Of a stretch of DNA of 64,000 nt, positions 1 through 13,084 are shown in pieces. Source of the stretch: Mimachlamys varia (lineage: Eukaryota > Mollusca > Bivalvia > Pectinida > Pectinidae); the NCBI GenBank assembly GCA_947623455.1, contig OX392527.1, positions 52,434,401 through 52,498,400 of the forward strand, read 5' to 3'. Both the position numbers and the translations under genes were made by a program. How positions within the stretch are numbered: position 1 is the stretch's first letter; each line of letters begins with the position of its first letter. The notes under the pieces are model-generated. The model worked only from the letters and a program-made list of their open reading frames with translations. It did no database searches and had not been told where the DNA came from.

Positions 1-354
1 CACAATGTGAAATAAAAACAACATAAACTTATAAGACTATCAGTCGTGAACACCAAATGACCCAGACGGACAGGCATGTTCCGCACCATTAGTACACTGT
101 CTCTGTAATGATGTCACTTGACCAAGACCAGGCCAGTGTATCAGTTTCTGATGATGAAACCATCACGCTTGTAGATCGAAATACTTCACTTTCTTAGTTC
201 ATTACCAGTATCTTGTTAAAACCCATTAAAAGATTTTTCCAGTTTTATGATGCCAGGTTAATAAGAATACGCTAATACCAAATTTACATTGCCATAAGTC
301 TGGGGTTTTGCTTCAATCATAATTACAATGTAAGAATATTGAGCAATGCCTATC

Positions 355-880
355 AAAGCCATCACCATTGGGAGACATCCCTGCTTCTCCAACATGTCGC
401 AGCTGATCCGTTACTCTAGGGCTTGCTCTAAATATCGAGATTTTCGTAATAAATGTCGACTACCGACAAACAAACTTACAACACATGGATTTAAGAGATG
501 CATGTTAATCAGAACTATGAACAAGTTTTATGGTCGTCATTTTTGTCTCATCGAGAAATATTTTGTATCTTTGTGTGATATGAAAATGGACGTTTTTGAG
601 TAAGCTCATAAGTGTGCTTACTCGTTGTGATTGACAATGATGATTCGGTTCTCCTTTCAAGGACTTGATGTTTCTTAGATATGACAAAGATTTATATGGC
701 GAGTGTCGATGAAGCAAAAGACGCTTACTCTTCCGAAATACCTGGTCTTATTCTCTTTTACTTTTACAAAGGGTCTCCATGTAAATCTTTCCTTTGTTCA
801 TATTTTCCCCAATACTTTGATCGATTTTGAGTTTGAATTATGGTTTCCTTGACGGTTGGTATTCTCCAATTATTTCTCCT
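355..880 (+). mobile_element. 3' fragment of RT-type retroelement, copy A
   Basis: The frame ending at 603 carries SQLIRYSRACSKYRDF, LTTHGFKRC and FYGRHFCLIEKY, the conserved C-terminal end of a reverse-transcriptase-type ORF widespread in aquatic animal genomes. The exact family is not assigned here. A 3' UTR of about 270 bases follows and is shared with the other copies. It ends near a GTTGGTATTCTCC stretch. The 5' part is missing. Confidence 0.7.
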
Positions 881-3339
881 ACAATAACAGATAATTAACA
901 TGAAGATAGATTTGTTAAATTCTGATACCAGTAGTTGTGTATATTCTGCAAAACAATTATATGCGATACATGCCTTCTGTATTGCAATGATCACAGTAAG
1001 ACAACGTCACTGCCATTGTGACATGAGAATTACAACCTGCAGTGTTTGTATTTTTCACATATACTCTGATTGGACGGATTTAAAAAGGTTAATGAGAATC
1101 GGTATGCTATATACATTTAGTCGAATTTTCCATATGCTTCAACCCTGTGTGTTTGAAAGTTCTCTCGTAAACATGACGTTCTCTGCACGTTTTTGTCACA
1201 ATTAACATTTTGTATATTATCTCATGATGATGCTAAAAGACAATTTGTATAAAGATTATCAAAAACATTTAATGCTAAGGTATACTAGTAACTCTTTAAA
1301 ACTATAACGGGATTTTTCACGAACCACTGTCAACCGTGTGAGTTTTTTTTATCAGTTTTGCCATTTATTCCTTTCATAAAATACAATGCAAGTCTTTGGA
1401 AGATACGTATACTATACAAACTCCAGACCGTAGTCTGACAGATCGTCGATGGCGATATGAAGAAATGACGATAAATGGAGTTTGGTTGTGTGATAAGGTA
1501 GTATTTCACTATGGAAATCGACAGAGGGTTTATGTTAGGACAGCGCGGCAAGGCAAAGAGCGATATTAATCACATTTAGAGATAGGAGAAGATTGCATGA
1601 TCTCATAAATCGTTTGTGTCTGTTTTTCTTGGTAGATGTCTACATCCCAGACATTGTCTTATGTTCAAAACCAATTTGAAAAGAGGATATTGAGCCACGA
1701 GACAACATTTAGCCATATTACTTATCGAAATATGAACCAACAACCATTTTATAAGATAAGGATATAGGTAACATGTTCTGGACATATTCAAATAAATTGT
1801 ATACATGCCATTCCATTAACCAGTGTAGAAATACGTAAGTGCGTCATGGAATTTCGTTTCAAAAGTAAAAATATCGATTACCGGAAAAAAGGTGAAGAAA
1901 AAGATAAATGGAGAAATATAACACGTCTGTGTACCATTGTAAGACGAGTGGGGGGACCTTATCATTCTACTTCTTGACGGACTATATCTAAAATATACAA
2001 TTAGCTTCGCTTTTCTCAAATCATGTTTCTTCTGTTTGCTATGCATGGGATGGGAACATACTTGTATCATATGCATACTTCGCTGTTTGTCATTGATATT
2101 CCTTGATATTACAGTCAAAAGTATCATTGATTTACCATAAAGCAATATAATTTTGTGTTTATAAATTCATACACTAAATAGTTTTACGCACCTGCCCTTC
2201 TGCTTCTACAGTACGTTAATTTATAAAATTTCGATCTCCATCTTTTGTCCATGGAGGTCATAGATTAAGTAGAGATCGAGGTCCGCCCCTGATGTAGAAG
2301 AGTCTGTTGTGTCGTTTATTTCAAGTTTCAACGGCTGTATACGATCGACGTGGTCAGCAAACTTCTTGATGTTCATAGTCACATCGTTGATATATCAGAA
2401 AGTTGAATTTAAAAATTTGGCAAGGTTTTTGTTTTAACCTGTCCTGATTAACTCTTCAACAAATTCAGTCTTGTATGAAAACCAAAACAAGTCAGCTAAG
2501 AGTGGGGCACAGTTTGTTCACATGGAAATATAGACATACACACAAAACATGTACACATGTATATGACACATAGATATTGAACGCATTGTTCATCCCTATG
2601 GTATGAGTTAGTATAAGTGCAAAGAAGAATGATGTGTGTAAGCCTAGCTCTGTCGTCCACGAAAACAAATCTTACTGATATACATGTACGTCGCATCAGC
2701 TACAGTTTTGTGTTGATGTTTATCGTTAATATCACAAATCACTTGTGCATATTCCACAATCGTCCTGACTAGGATCTCGTTGTTTAGCTCTTTAGTGCCT
2801 CTTTGACATTGGTTTCGGTAAAAGAAAACCCGGCGAATACCAATGCTACTTTCATGGTTAGTTGTATCAGTTGTACATGTACGTAGGCGGCTCTACTTAG
2901 TAATGTTATGATGCATGAGACGCACACTATTTCCGAGCCTGTATAAATACAAATATAACATCAAATGAAGCCGTGCCTGATAAAACCCTGAATGACGTGG
3001 GTAAGTTGCTTCACAAATACAAAATGTGTTGTGCTTCTTTTATGATGTTAAAATGCCCTTTGTCTATGCCATGCTATTCAGCCAAAATGGTGTGTTCCCA
3101 CATCTGAAAGATGGTAGAACCATTTATTTCAGGTGTATAGTATGTTCAATGTTTCATTTCTGTAAGCTGAAGACACTATCTGTCATTAATGTTATGCCAG
3201 GGAAATCAATTGGATGATTTTTTTCTGTAGTCTGAATGGCTGTTTGGATAACGTGAGAGAATGTATATTAAGTAAGCCTCCTTCCAGACAAACTTTTTTT
3301 GCAATCTTTCCCTGGTGATATTGCATGAGATAGTAAGGC
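881..3339. other. Non-coding, nothing recognised
   Basis: AT-rich with only short open frames (the longest is 109 codons on the - strand, 1816-2145, low-complexity aromatic end). No splice-bounded exon, RNA gene or repeat was seen. Confidence 0.5.
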
Positions 3340-3545
3340 AAGCAATCACAAAACCATAATCCGAAACAAAATTCTATAAAACTTAATATTAGAAACATGA
3401 ACAAAGGAAAGATTTATACAGAGACTCAGAAACAGAAAACAAATATAAGATGTTAAGGCCATGTGTTCCGTAAGGGTAAGTGTCTTCTGAATTCATCGAC
3501 GACACCCGCAATGTAAAAGTAGATCACATCAAACAAAATATCACG
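3340..3545 (-). mobile_element. 3' UTR fragment of the RT-type retroelement, copy B
   Basis: This matches, in inverse orientation, the 3' UTR of copy A (AAAACCATAATCCGAA, GAACAAAGGAAAGATTTA, TCGACGACACCCGC). It holds no coding part. Confidence 0.55.
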
Positions 3546-5269
3546 TCTTTAAAGTGAGAATTGTGGTTTGTTATGCATCTGTTAGATATGCAACACTAAT
3601 AGGCCCGAGATAACTATTACTTTTCTCTATATTGGCTTACCAAACATATACAGGTGTAGCTCCTTCCCTATTTCTCACTCAGACTAATCCTCCAGGTATG
3701 TCAAAGGTGGGTCTTTGGTACAATTCCAGCCGAAGTGTTGACAGGCCATGACCACCATATTTTTTCTCGTGGTGGTGTAGAGTGTGTGGCTACTGCTGCA
3801 TCATGGTTAATATCTGGCGCAATATTCAAATGAACCAGGGTACAAAATATACCCATTTGAAGCAGTACATTCAAACTATTCTTTGCTCGTGAAAAGTCAA
3901 ACAAAACATGTGAATTTTCTAATTATTACCTATTAAAAGTATGGCCTTCAGAAAAAATAAATGAAAAATAGTCCAAATTTATTCAGAACTATATTCGTTA
4001 TAGATTAGTTACAAACAAAAATCAAAAGCATAATTTGAATGATAATTCAGACGTTGTTCATTAAATGTCTGGTAAATAACAAAAATCAGTCAAACAAGAA
4101 TATGCCCACCCACTTCTAGAAGTTACCTATTGTTCTACTTCTCGTATACATGTACCTGTTTTCTGAATTCATAATAAAACAATCTTGAAGTTTTACGATC
4201 ACTTCTAATAAAGGCCAGAATCTAGTGGTATTGGATGTTTAGATGTTGTGAAAAAAATTCTTCATTACTTCGTAACCATTAAAGTACTCTTTGGCATTTA
4301 AATCATGACTAATAAGAGACTTCTTGTTAATAGAGCCCCTGCAATGACAAAAGCACGACCAAGCACTTTCTAGTTATAATGATACTTCTATTTGTTCTCA
4401 AGGTTCCGAATGGTCCCTTTTTGCAGTTAATATATTCCTGTAATGTGTATGTTAATACTATATATTTAATTTATATTTTTTTGGTGGCAGGCACCGCATG
4501 TTGTATTCATTTAAACATTAATCTTGTAGGTTTATACAAACAATTGCATATTTACTTTCTTGAATTAGCATTTGATTAAAACAAAAAAAGAAAAGAAAAT
4601 GCGATTAAAGGAAAACTTGTTTCTAACGTCACTTCTTCAGACAACATACTTAACGCGTTACATCCCTGACATTTTTGTACGAAAGCAGTCGATACATTTA
4701 TAATTTAAATTCAAATAAAACTCGTGAACAACCTCATGTCACCGTATTTCAAATTAACATTCAAATGTCGTTATTTAACTTGTAAACAGATTACCATTTC
4801 AAATTTTTGACTTCGTCTTATTCATTATGCGTAATCAAAATGAATGTTATTCTATTTTTTCATGTCACTTGTCACATGAGAATTACTCATTGTGGATTAA
4901 ATCAGCGAAGCATTCATAGAACTCACTTTTTAACATACTTCAGCATTGTGTCGGTATAAAGTTCTATTGGCCAAAACGCATTACACAAATTGTGTTTATA
5001 CATAAGCTGCAACATATAGTATTGACCAAATTAAGAATAACGGGTTTTAAATGGTTCGATGAACATGTGTCAAAAAACATTTTATTTTTAGGATTCCAAA
5101 CACCCACTTACTCATACAAACATAATGCACATTATTTAGTGAAATATTGTTTTGTGAATTCATTTATTGATGAATCTAGTTGCTTACGATGTCCATGCCA
5201 TATCAATACAGTACGTTTCTTTCAGCATCAATTATGGAAATTTTGCTTCAAAACTATTTCTGATGGAAG
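3546..5269. other. Non-coding, nothing recognised
   Basis: AT-rich, stop-dense in all frames. The frame at 4992-5327 runs into retroelement copy C and is not gene-like. Confidence 0.5.
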
Positions 5270-5475
5270 GGAGGTCGTCAACACAAAATCAGAGAACACC
5301 AAATCCATACCCCGAAATTCACATTGATTTAACTATTGGCAAAATATCACCGCAAGTAAGTTAACACGGAGATCTTTGAAAGGGACAGAGGAACAAGACC
5401 AGGTAATCAGGAAGAGCAAATGTCGTCTGCTTTACCCACGACCCACCTTGTAAATCTTAGACACCCCAGTAAAAA
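5270..5475 (-). mobile_element. 3' UTR fragment of the RT-type retroelement, copy C
   Basis: A diverged inverse copy with GTCGTCAACACAAAATCAG, GGAACAAGACCAGGTAATC and CACGACCCACCTTGTAAATC. It is more decayed than copies A and D. Confidence 0.45.
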
Positions 5476-8212
5476 CTTGGGCATCAATCGCATATAGAAA
5501 ACGTGTAGTTACTTGTAGTAGTTGTAAGCAGAACAAAATGTCGGAAGATGGCCAATTGTTAGCATGTCGGATTATATTTTATTTAAGATCCTAGATTGGA
5601 ATGTACTAGTATATACGGAAGGGCTGTTGTTTTCAGTCTTAAAATTGTATTCAATGTTTAATCGAATATGTATTTACAACAACATATATTCGACATATGT
5701 GCAAAAAAACAGTTTTAGCTGCAGAAAAAACCTGTAATATCTACATAATATGTATAGCGTTAAAAACGTGTGTTCCCTGTTACGTGTGATATGCAAAATA
5801 CAATATTGCTTCGTCATTTACTCTTAATTGTTTCGATAACATTGGAGGGAAAATACAATTTTGTCATCAAAACATATTGCATGTACAGTCTAACTTGGTT
5901 TAGTCAGCAGGATCACGAAAAAACTTCGAGCTAACAGAGTCGATGTTTGGCGTGTTCGAATACTAAGTATTAAGCCTGGTCGGAAGCGGGAAATACGATG
6001 CTCGACTGTAGCAAAAGGTATACGAAGCTTTATAAACTTAACAGTTATAGAGTTTGCATTGTTTATATAATTAGTGTATATACACTAATATATTATATAT
6101 AATTCAATAGAAACGTTTGCCTGTGGGGAAATGAGATTACATGTGCTTTAATGTATTGATTCTATCACACACGATTGTTCTCATTAAAAAAAAACATGTC
6201 AGACTTTCTTGTATTTTTGCATGAATCCTTGCTGTACACTGCAATAAACGTATCCACTTCCTAGACATCTGTGATGCTTACATCAGACCGCTGATAAATG
6301 ATTCATGAAGCGAAATTAAGACAAATTACAAAGTAACGCTCCGACCTTGCATTTTCCTTCTGGGTGATTTGTCAGAAACAGCAGCCATCTTGCCAGGCTG
6401 GAAATATAATTTGTCCTTGATACCAGCAACATATATACACACTGGTGTTAGGATCAGTTGCTCCTACAATACAATTGGTGTCAGCAGAGTATATAACAGT
6501 GGTAGGTAATTAAACAGAGACAATGTATCTTCCAGTAGTATGGGTGTAAGTATTTATTGGATATATACTAATGGACCATATGTAGTTAATTTAACAACTG
6601 GGATGAGTATGCCACTATAATTGAAACTAGTATGTTTGTATCTTTTTCAGGTAATATGCAAGGCGATTTTGATTAAAGACTGTTTTTTCATCTCCTCGAG
6701 GATGTTAAAGAAATGATGAAGAATAAAGTATTTTTAATCCAAAATACAAAAAAAAAATATTATTAAGTTTCCATTCAATCTGATTGAATGCAGAATGCGG
6801 CTTTCTGATTGTTTAAAATTTTCTTTTCATACCTCTGTGAAAAAGTAATCAAAATTGTACATAAACATGTTTTAAATTTGAAAAATACTATAAGTTAGAA
6901 TCGTTGATGTCAATTACGCTTTAGTTTCAAAGGTTTATGAAAAAAATGTACTTGCAACTTTGGAAAGAATCTGCTGCGCGGATTCAAACAGTTTACAAAC
7001 AATTTATTTGATACCCTAATGAAACTTAAAACAATTGTTATCAATGTTTAAGCGATAAACGTTTACCTTCACTAACAAGTTACTGGAGAGTGAGAGGGAA
7101 ATTCATGTTTTGAATATTTCATAGCTTTATTCATTATTTTTATTTCATATTGACAGCGTCTGTAGCAGATACTCAAAGTGTTTAAATAATCCAAAATGTT
7201 TCTTAACAAAGAAATAAAGGTATGTATAATACCAAACAATACAATATTAATAGACAAATCATGTTCCAAGTTCAGTTTGTCATCCACTTTTGGAGATATA
7301 TTGCTAGCACACCACACAAAGCTTAATGTTAGTCTATCATGCGATACATTGATAACAAAGTAGAAGCCAAGATGAAACTATGGATGTCAAACGTAATATT
7401 GTAGCACTTGTATTTGTGAAGAAACACAGCTAAACAGTAAAATTAACTTATATTTGACGACTCCGCTGAAATTACCAATTGAATGTTTAGGCTTCACATC
7501 ATCCTTCGGGGAAGAGGAAATATATTTAATGTCATCAAAAGAATTGCTGCAGATTTTGAAATCAAAGTTATAAATAGCATCCAAAGGAAACCCCTAATGA
7601 AATATATACGAAATCTTAATTTGATCGTTTTGAATCATAGTTTTTGGTAGCAAACCAAATGTCCTGGAGACTTTCAATAAACAATACTTAGCGTTAATTT
7701 AAAATACTTCAAAAGTAGGGAGATATTATCAGTGAATTCATGCCTTTCGTTACAATAAACAACGGGCAATGTTCTAGAAAATCAATATTAAAATTTTGAA
7801 ATTTCCAATTATATATATATCATTATAGCTGTATTTGAAATTGCAGGCTTCAAGCCAATATATATAACGGTATTAACCTTGGTTTATCTCCTTCATCAAA
7901 GTGATATATTTTTCAGAACGTATTCAATAAGATGTGGAAGAAATATACATTGAAATGAAGTAGGTTGTTCGATATAGGCAATATCAACATGCAAAGTAAT
8001 AACCTTAAAAACTCGTAAAAGAAACATTTTAATTTTGGACAAAATATCGTCAATTTCCTATTTGGAAGTTTTTAATCCCATAAAAAATGGACTGGATTTC
8101 TGATTGATATGAATTCGCATGTGCAAAGTGGGTCTTAGTATCAATAATTCTGTAAATAAATCATTATTTTATCGTGTTAATGTTAACGTTCAATCTATTA
8201 GACACCTCATAC
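5476..8212. other. Non-coding, nothing recognised
   Basis: Very AT-rich, with TATATA-rich patches at 6065-6105 and 7805-7865. Short frames only. Confidence 0.5.
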
Positions 8213-8408
8213 CGATTTATATCGGTCGCCTGTTACCATCACCTTGTGTACCAGTACTACAGGAGGCAACAGTAAACTAAACCAAATATCTTTCCCAGCC
8301 GATGAAACCTCACAGTAAACACATTGAGGATATTGGCTATGCGGATTAGGCAGAATTGTCACGGCTCCTGTATCTTTCAAATTGGAAATGACTAGTTCTC
8401 GACAAACC
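8213..8408 (-). CDS. Candidate isolated exon, extracellular-type sequence
   Basis: On the - strand, acceptor GCGTCCATTAG and donor AATCG/GTATGA bound 196 bases that encode VCRELVISNLKDTGAVTILP, then PQCVYCEV, then KDIWFSLLLPPVVLVHKVMV. The composition is protein-like, and alternating W/F-hydrophobic stretches such as IWFSLLLPPVVLVHKVMVTG recall the core strands of discoidin (F5/8)-type domains. That is only a resemblance. No partner exon was found on either side, so it could be one exon of a large-intron gene or a relic. Confidence 0.35.
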
Positions 8409-9844
8409 CTAATGGACGCATGGTTACATGTTAGATTTGATAATAGCAAAGACCACTGCTTAGGTGTGAAGTTTTGGAATCAAGCTGTATAGAAGACGCT
8501 AAAGTGGTCGAAACAGCTAGAAAGGGTTAACGGTTTTTCAGACAGGAGCCATCGCATTTCCCCATCAATGTCAGTGGTAGTACTTTTGAAGAAGGGTACA
8601 ATTTTCAAATGGCTTCACTTATCAGAGTTTCACAGCTTCGAAGTAAATCAACAGCAGAATCTTTTGCAGAATTCCAGAGACTCGTGTTTGTTAGGGGCAC
8701 ATAAAATGGCATTATCGAAAGAATTCTTAGAGGCTTGTGATTTTTTTCTATTAAATGGACATGATGGGGAATCTTTAAGTTTTAAGATTTTTTTTCGCAG
8801 TGCGTTGTGCATGATAATAGAACAGAAAAAAAACATAAATCTTGATATAATATCACACGGTTTTGGAAAATATATACAATATGCAGCAGTGGATAAATGT
8901 CATGCATGATAAAGGGACACCGAAGTAGATTTGTCGTTGCTTCCTTTCAGGAATTATTTAATGTACAAAAGACGCCGTGGTATGCATACACTGTCTCAAA
9001 TGCGTGTGGACTTTAAAAGGATACCTTGTGGACTAAGACATCTTATTTTTTTCGAACGTTTGTTTATAATGCATGGTGTATGTTAAAAAATCTACAATGC
9101 CCATAGTTGGTGTATGAAACACTTCATTTTAAAAGAGAAAGGATCATACAGGGATTATGAAATAGTTGTCTTGTTTCGAAAAATACAGGTCTTATTAGGG
9201 AAAAGTTGTGCGCATCTGTACACCAGATGTCGCTGTAATCAGTGATGAGTTTTATTGAGTTTGAAAAAAAAACTCTACCACAATACCTTGTGTTATCCCA
9301 CTCTCAGACCATTGTATACACGTGCTGACTGTTAGATGAATATGTTATATAGAACTAGGATATGCATACCGGAATTTTGATTGATTGAGAAGTTGAACTT
9401 TTACAGGAAAAAACGTGGTTCGATGCCACGTTGGATTGTCGACATCATCGATTGTTGTTGCATACGAGCTTATGCGATTTCACGTAAATCCACGATTCAG
9501 TCCAGAAACAACACTGCAACTGCCGACTAAATATTGCTGTGGTAGAAACAGGTCACAAGACTCGTGGTGATTGGAGATGGATTACATAGTCCGTATCCAA
9601 TAACAACCCGTCGTGTAACGTCTATATGATTTACTGGTACCAATGTAATATAATTTCAATACTGATCGCTTTTTATTCGTTATAATTGCTAGTACTTGTG
9701 CTGAGAATATTCAGATCAGAGTACGAACTATTTCCTATCTCTGGACTTCAGTACAATTCAATTTGATTTGTATTATATATATCACAAGTTTATCAAATAT
9801 TTAAGGATTAACATTCTATTTTGTTTAGGTAATCGGGGGGTAAC
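8409..9844. other. No supported gene
   Basis: A 113-codon + frame at 8568-8909 (SEFHSFEVNQQQNLLQNSRD) overlaps an opposing - frame. It has no motif or splice support. The rest is AT-rich. Confidence 0.4.
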
Positions 9845-9925
9845 TAAAATGGAAAACGGGTAAATTCAATAACTGGCGAAGCGAAGCCGGTTATGTATAA
9901 TTTACCCGTTTTATTTTTCATGAAA
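9845..9925. repeat. Short palindrome around AAAACGGGTAAATT
   Basis: AAAACGGGTAAATTC is mirrored by AATTTACCCGTTTT about 40 bases on. The inner TAACTGGCGAAGCGAAGCCGG holds CCGG/GCCAG pairing. Probably a tiny MITE. Confidence 0.6.
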
Positions 9926-10867
9926 ATGGAGATCAATTTTGAGGTCAGGACCCCAGCTCCCTTTCACATTATTTTCACCAAGTGATCGAGGAATTAAACG
10001 CAAGTTTGTGTTTGCTGCCCCAATTGACAGTCATGTGCTTTTCTTTTAATAGTTTGATTATTATGGAATACTACCTCAATAAACATGTCATACAAACGGA
10101 ACCCATGCTATACGTCTTTCATGTGCTTATATGTACCTGTATAAACAAATATACCTCAATTCTACAGTATTTTTCAAAATCATATAAACAATTCATGGAG
10201 ATACGAAGATACATATTCGGTTTACGTAATCATAATATCAGTCCTATTCCATTTGTATTAATGACGTGAATATGAAAATATGTAACAATGATTTAATTTA
10301 GATATTTACTTATGACAAAGTATGCTGAACTGCGATTCAATGACCTTTGAAAATAGATTATTAAATGATCCAATGCTTTTTTCGATACCGATTATCTATC
10401 TAGAATATTTAACCGTCTTGGTAAGGGGAGGGGGTATTTATAGCTTATATATTTTGTATGTCTTTCCAATCAATTCCGTATCATTTTTGTCATTTCATGT
10501 TGTAATAATGACTTTTTTTCATTTTGGTCGGTAACTTTTACATGCATGTAGACTACATGTAATATTATACATCAAATGTGCTATATTTCATGTTGTCAAC
10601 ATGTCAACACAAAAACATTAGTTAAAACGATTTTTTAACTGGGTCTCTATAGAAAAAGATATTTTCATGGTTGATCCAATGCATTTCATATACAGTTTCA
10701 TAATGTTTCAGTTTCGAGAGATCCGGGTTACACAGAGAACATGCTAAATGCAACGGAACTATTGTGCCACAAAATGATTTACAATGACTGATAAAAATGA
10801 GTGATGAACATGGTACAAAACTCTAAACATTTGAATTAAAGGTAACAAAACACTTAATTCATGCCCG

Positions 10868-11007
10868 TTCAGTCAATAGTCAAAACAGTTTTCTCTCGGT
10901 GTTGGGACCAACCTGGTTAACTTTTTCCCGCCACCTCAGGCCTTGGGAAAAAGTTCACTAGGTTGGTCCTAACATCTCGGGGAAAACATTTTTGACTATT
11001 GACTGAA
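10868..11007. mobile_element. 140-bp palindromic foldback element
   Basis: The left arm TTCAGTCAATAGTCAAAACA continues through GGGACCAACCTGGTTAACTT. The right arm AAGTTCACTAGGTTGGTCC continues to TTTGACTATTGACTGAA. Arms are about 62 bp with a loop of about 15 bp. A small MITE. Confidence 0.75.
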
Positions 11008-11040
11008 AGCGCATAAATTAACTGTATAATATAACTGCTA

Positions 11041-11330
11041 ATGTACTTCGACATAGTTAGTCCCATCAAAGATAAAAGGTAGCAGATGTATTTATATGGC
11101 TGGCCTAACACCGAAATGATACTCTTTCATTTGATGACGAGAAGGAGTTAAAAGTATTTACGAGATGCGTAAACGATATTAGGCCATAGTTGTTCTCAAT
11201 CTTAGTACGTTGAAGGGTAGTGGTACTGTTATCATTAAGTCTAAATAAATACACAGCGGAACGTGTTTGAACACATCACACACATAAACAGTAATATTCA
11301 TCTTCAAGGAAATGAGACAAAAAGATACTG
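11041..11330 (+). repeat. Dispersed repeat pair, copy 1 (partner 17895-18130)
   Basis: CTTCGACATAGTTAGTCCCA, GGAGTTAAAAGTATTTACGA and GTTTGAACACATCACACACA recur in the same order and orientation at 17.9-18.1 kb. It probably belongs to an old transposon. The 132-codon frame from 11263 starts inside it. Confidence 0.55.
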
Positions 11331-12569
11331 TGAACAAACTTATTTTCGCTATAAATGCGGTCATGTAGTTGGCATTCCTCTGATTGAAACTTATTTGCGG
11401 CGTTTAATTTCGCGAATTTTAATCAACCGCGAAATAAGCGAAAATCATTCACATGCAAAAATAAGTTGGTTAACAGTACATTCAAGAGTCAAGCCGGAAA
11501 TAAGTTGGAACTATAACTGTCTGATGCTCTTAAAATGCCTCGGCCAGGAACACAACAAAAGCATACCTGTTGCTCTCTCTAGGGCAGTCTCTTTAGGTCA
11601 TGCTTTATTTGGCGACCTTATGCCTGTAAACGATACTATGAACATATTTATTGATGCTTGATCTATCTCAGTTTCAAACGATTTTAAATAATCCATAAAC
11701 AATATGTTATCTTCGATAGTAATGCGTTTTGTAGTTGTCAGAGAACATCAAATAAAGTAAAACAAACGCATTGCCTTTGATATAATTTGGTATCAACTCT
11801 TTCTAGTGTATATGGCAAGCCTCCAATGGGATATGAATGAAATGAGATAACCAGCAGATCCTGAGAACAGAAATTTGACATTTGATTCTTTTAAAGTGCG
11901 AACTACACAAACATATAAAATGCATTCAAATATGAATTCATTGCGAAATGCAATTGGAATTAACTTAATTTTTATACAATCGAATCATGATGAACAACAA
12001 TTTATCACCGGTCGTTTGTTGATCAGTCATCGATATAGATAATAACTTGAAAATTAAGCTGTGAATAGTGTCTTTGTAGGGACATCCGCCAATGGACAAA
12101 GCAACGCCTGTCCATCGCCACAAAGTAGAGGTGTTGAAGCTACCAACCTGACAAAGCTGAGACCAAAATTAATATATCTATAGATTAAGGGTAGGACAGA
12201 TAAATGTATCAAGACGCCTCTAAAATGCGTTGAGATATAGATCTGTCCCTTTTTTGTGAAAGGTGTACTTCATCTTGTGCAAATACCTTAGATCGGATAT
12301 ATTTTGCGTGTTTTCAATTTTTGTGAATTTAGCAACACTATGAAAATCGCAAAAATAAAAAATCGTAAAATTTGCACATCGATATAATCACTGTTAAGTT
12401 ATATTTCTCAGGTTGAATTGAGTTACATTGTACATCTGTACACTCAATGTCCACATCAAACAGGAAAGTAATGGTATTTGAATCCGGTACTGTCAATACA
12501 AAAACAAAAGATTGTCTTAAAATAGAAGTTAACTGGAATTTAGTGAGAGGTTAATCTCCAAAGTAGCAA
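11331..12569. other. No supported gene
   Basis: The 132-codon + frame ending at 11661 begins in a dispersed repeat and has no recognisable motif. AATTTCGCGAATTTTAATCA near 11408 resembles repeat sequence seen at 12.6 and 18.6 kb. Confidence 0.4.
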
Positions 12570-12760
12570 ATTGGAATTATTCGCTGTGTGGACATTTTCG
12601 CTTATTTCGCTTGCATTAAATTTCCGCGAATATATCCACACTCGAACATATTAACACCACTCAAACTCTGCAATGTACCAAAGTGTTTTATGTACACAGA
12701 ACAAAACACCATGACTTACAGCAGTAATGTTTTTCACGCCGCGAAATGTTTTGAGAAAAT
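12570..12760 (+). repeat. Dispersed repeat (partner 18600-18790)
   Basis: ATTTTCGCTTATTTCGCTTG, ATTTCCGCGAATATATCCAC and ACACCATGACTTACAGCAG resemble sequence at 18.60-18.79 kb (TTTTATTCGCTTACATTCAA, ACACATGATTTACGGAGAG). With the previous pair, this hints at one larger element present twice in the same orientation. Confidence 0.4.
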
Positions 12761-13084
12761 TTTGGTTTTTACAGTAAACTTATCAGTCAAATCTGGCTGG
12801 TAATGAATCGTGCTGTAAAACCTTAGGCCAGATTTGCATATGTGTGTGTGTTACGTCATCTCCCTTTGTTGAATGACCAACAATCCAAATATGAACTCCT
12901 TACACAATATGTAAATAGTACCAGAGCTTGGTTGGACATAATTCCATTGAACTCCTTCAGGAAGGTAAGCCAGATCGTTGCATCATCTTACATTCCATGT
13001 TTGACACAAATGAAAGGACAATGAAGTTTTGCATCTAACATTGCATTATAAAATCTTCTACTAAATGCTCTAAAGGATGTTTTA

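Noticed and set aside
11263..11661. 132-codon + frame
   Set aside because: It begins in a dispersed repeat and has an opposing frame; no recognisable motif.
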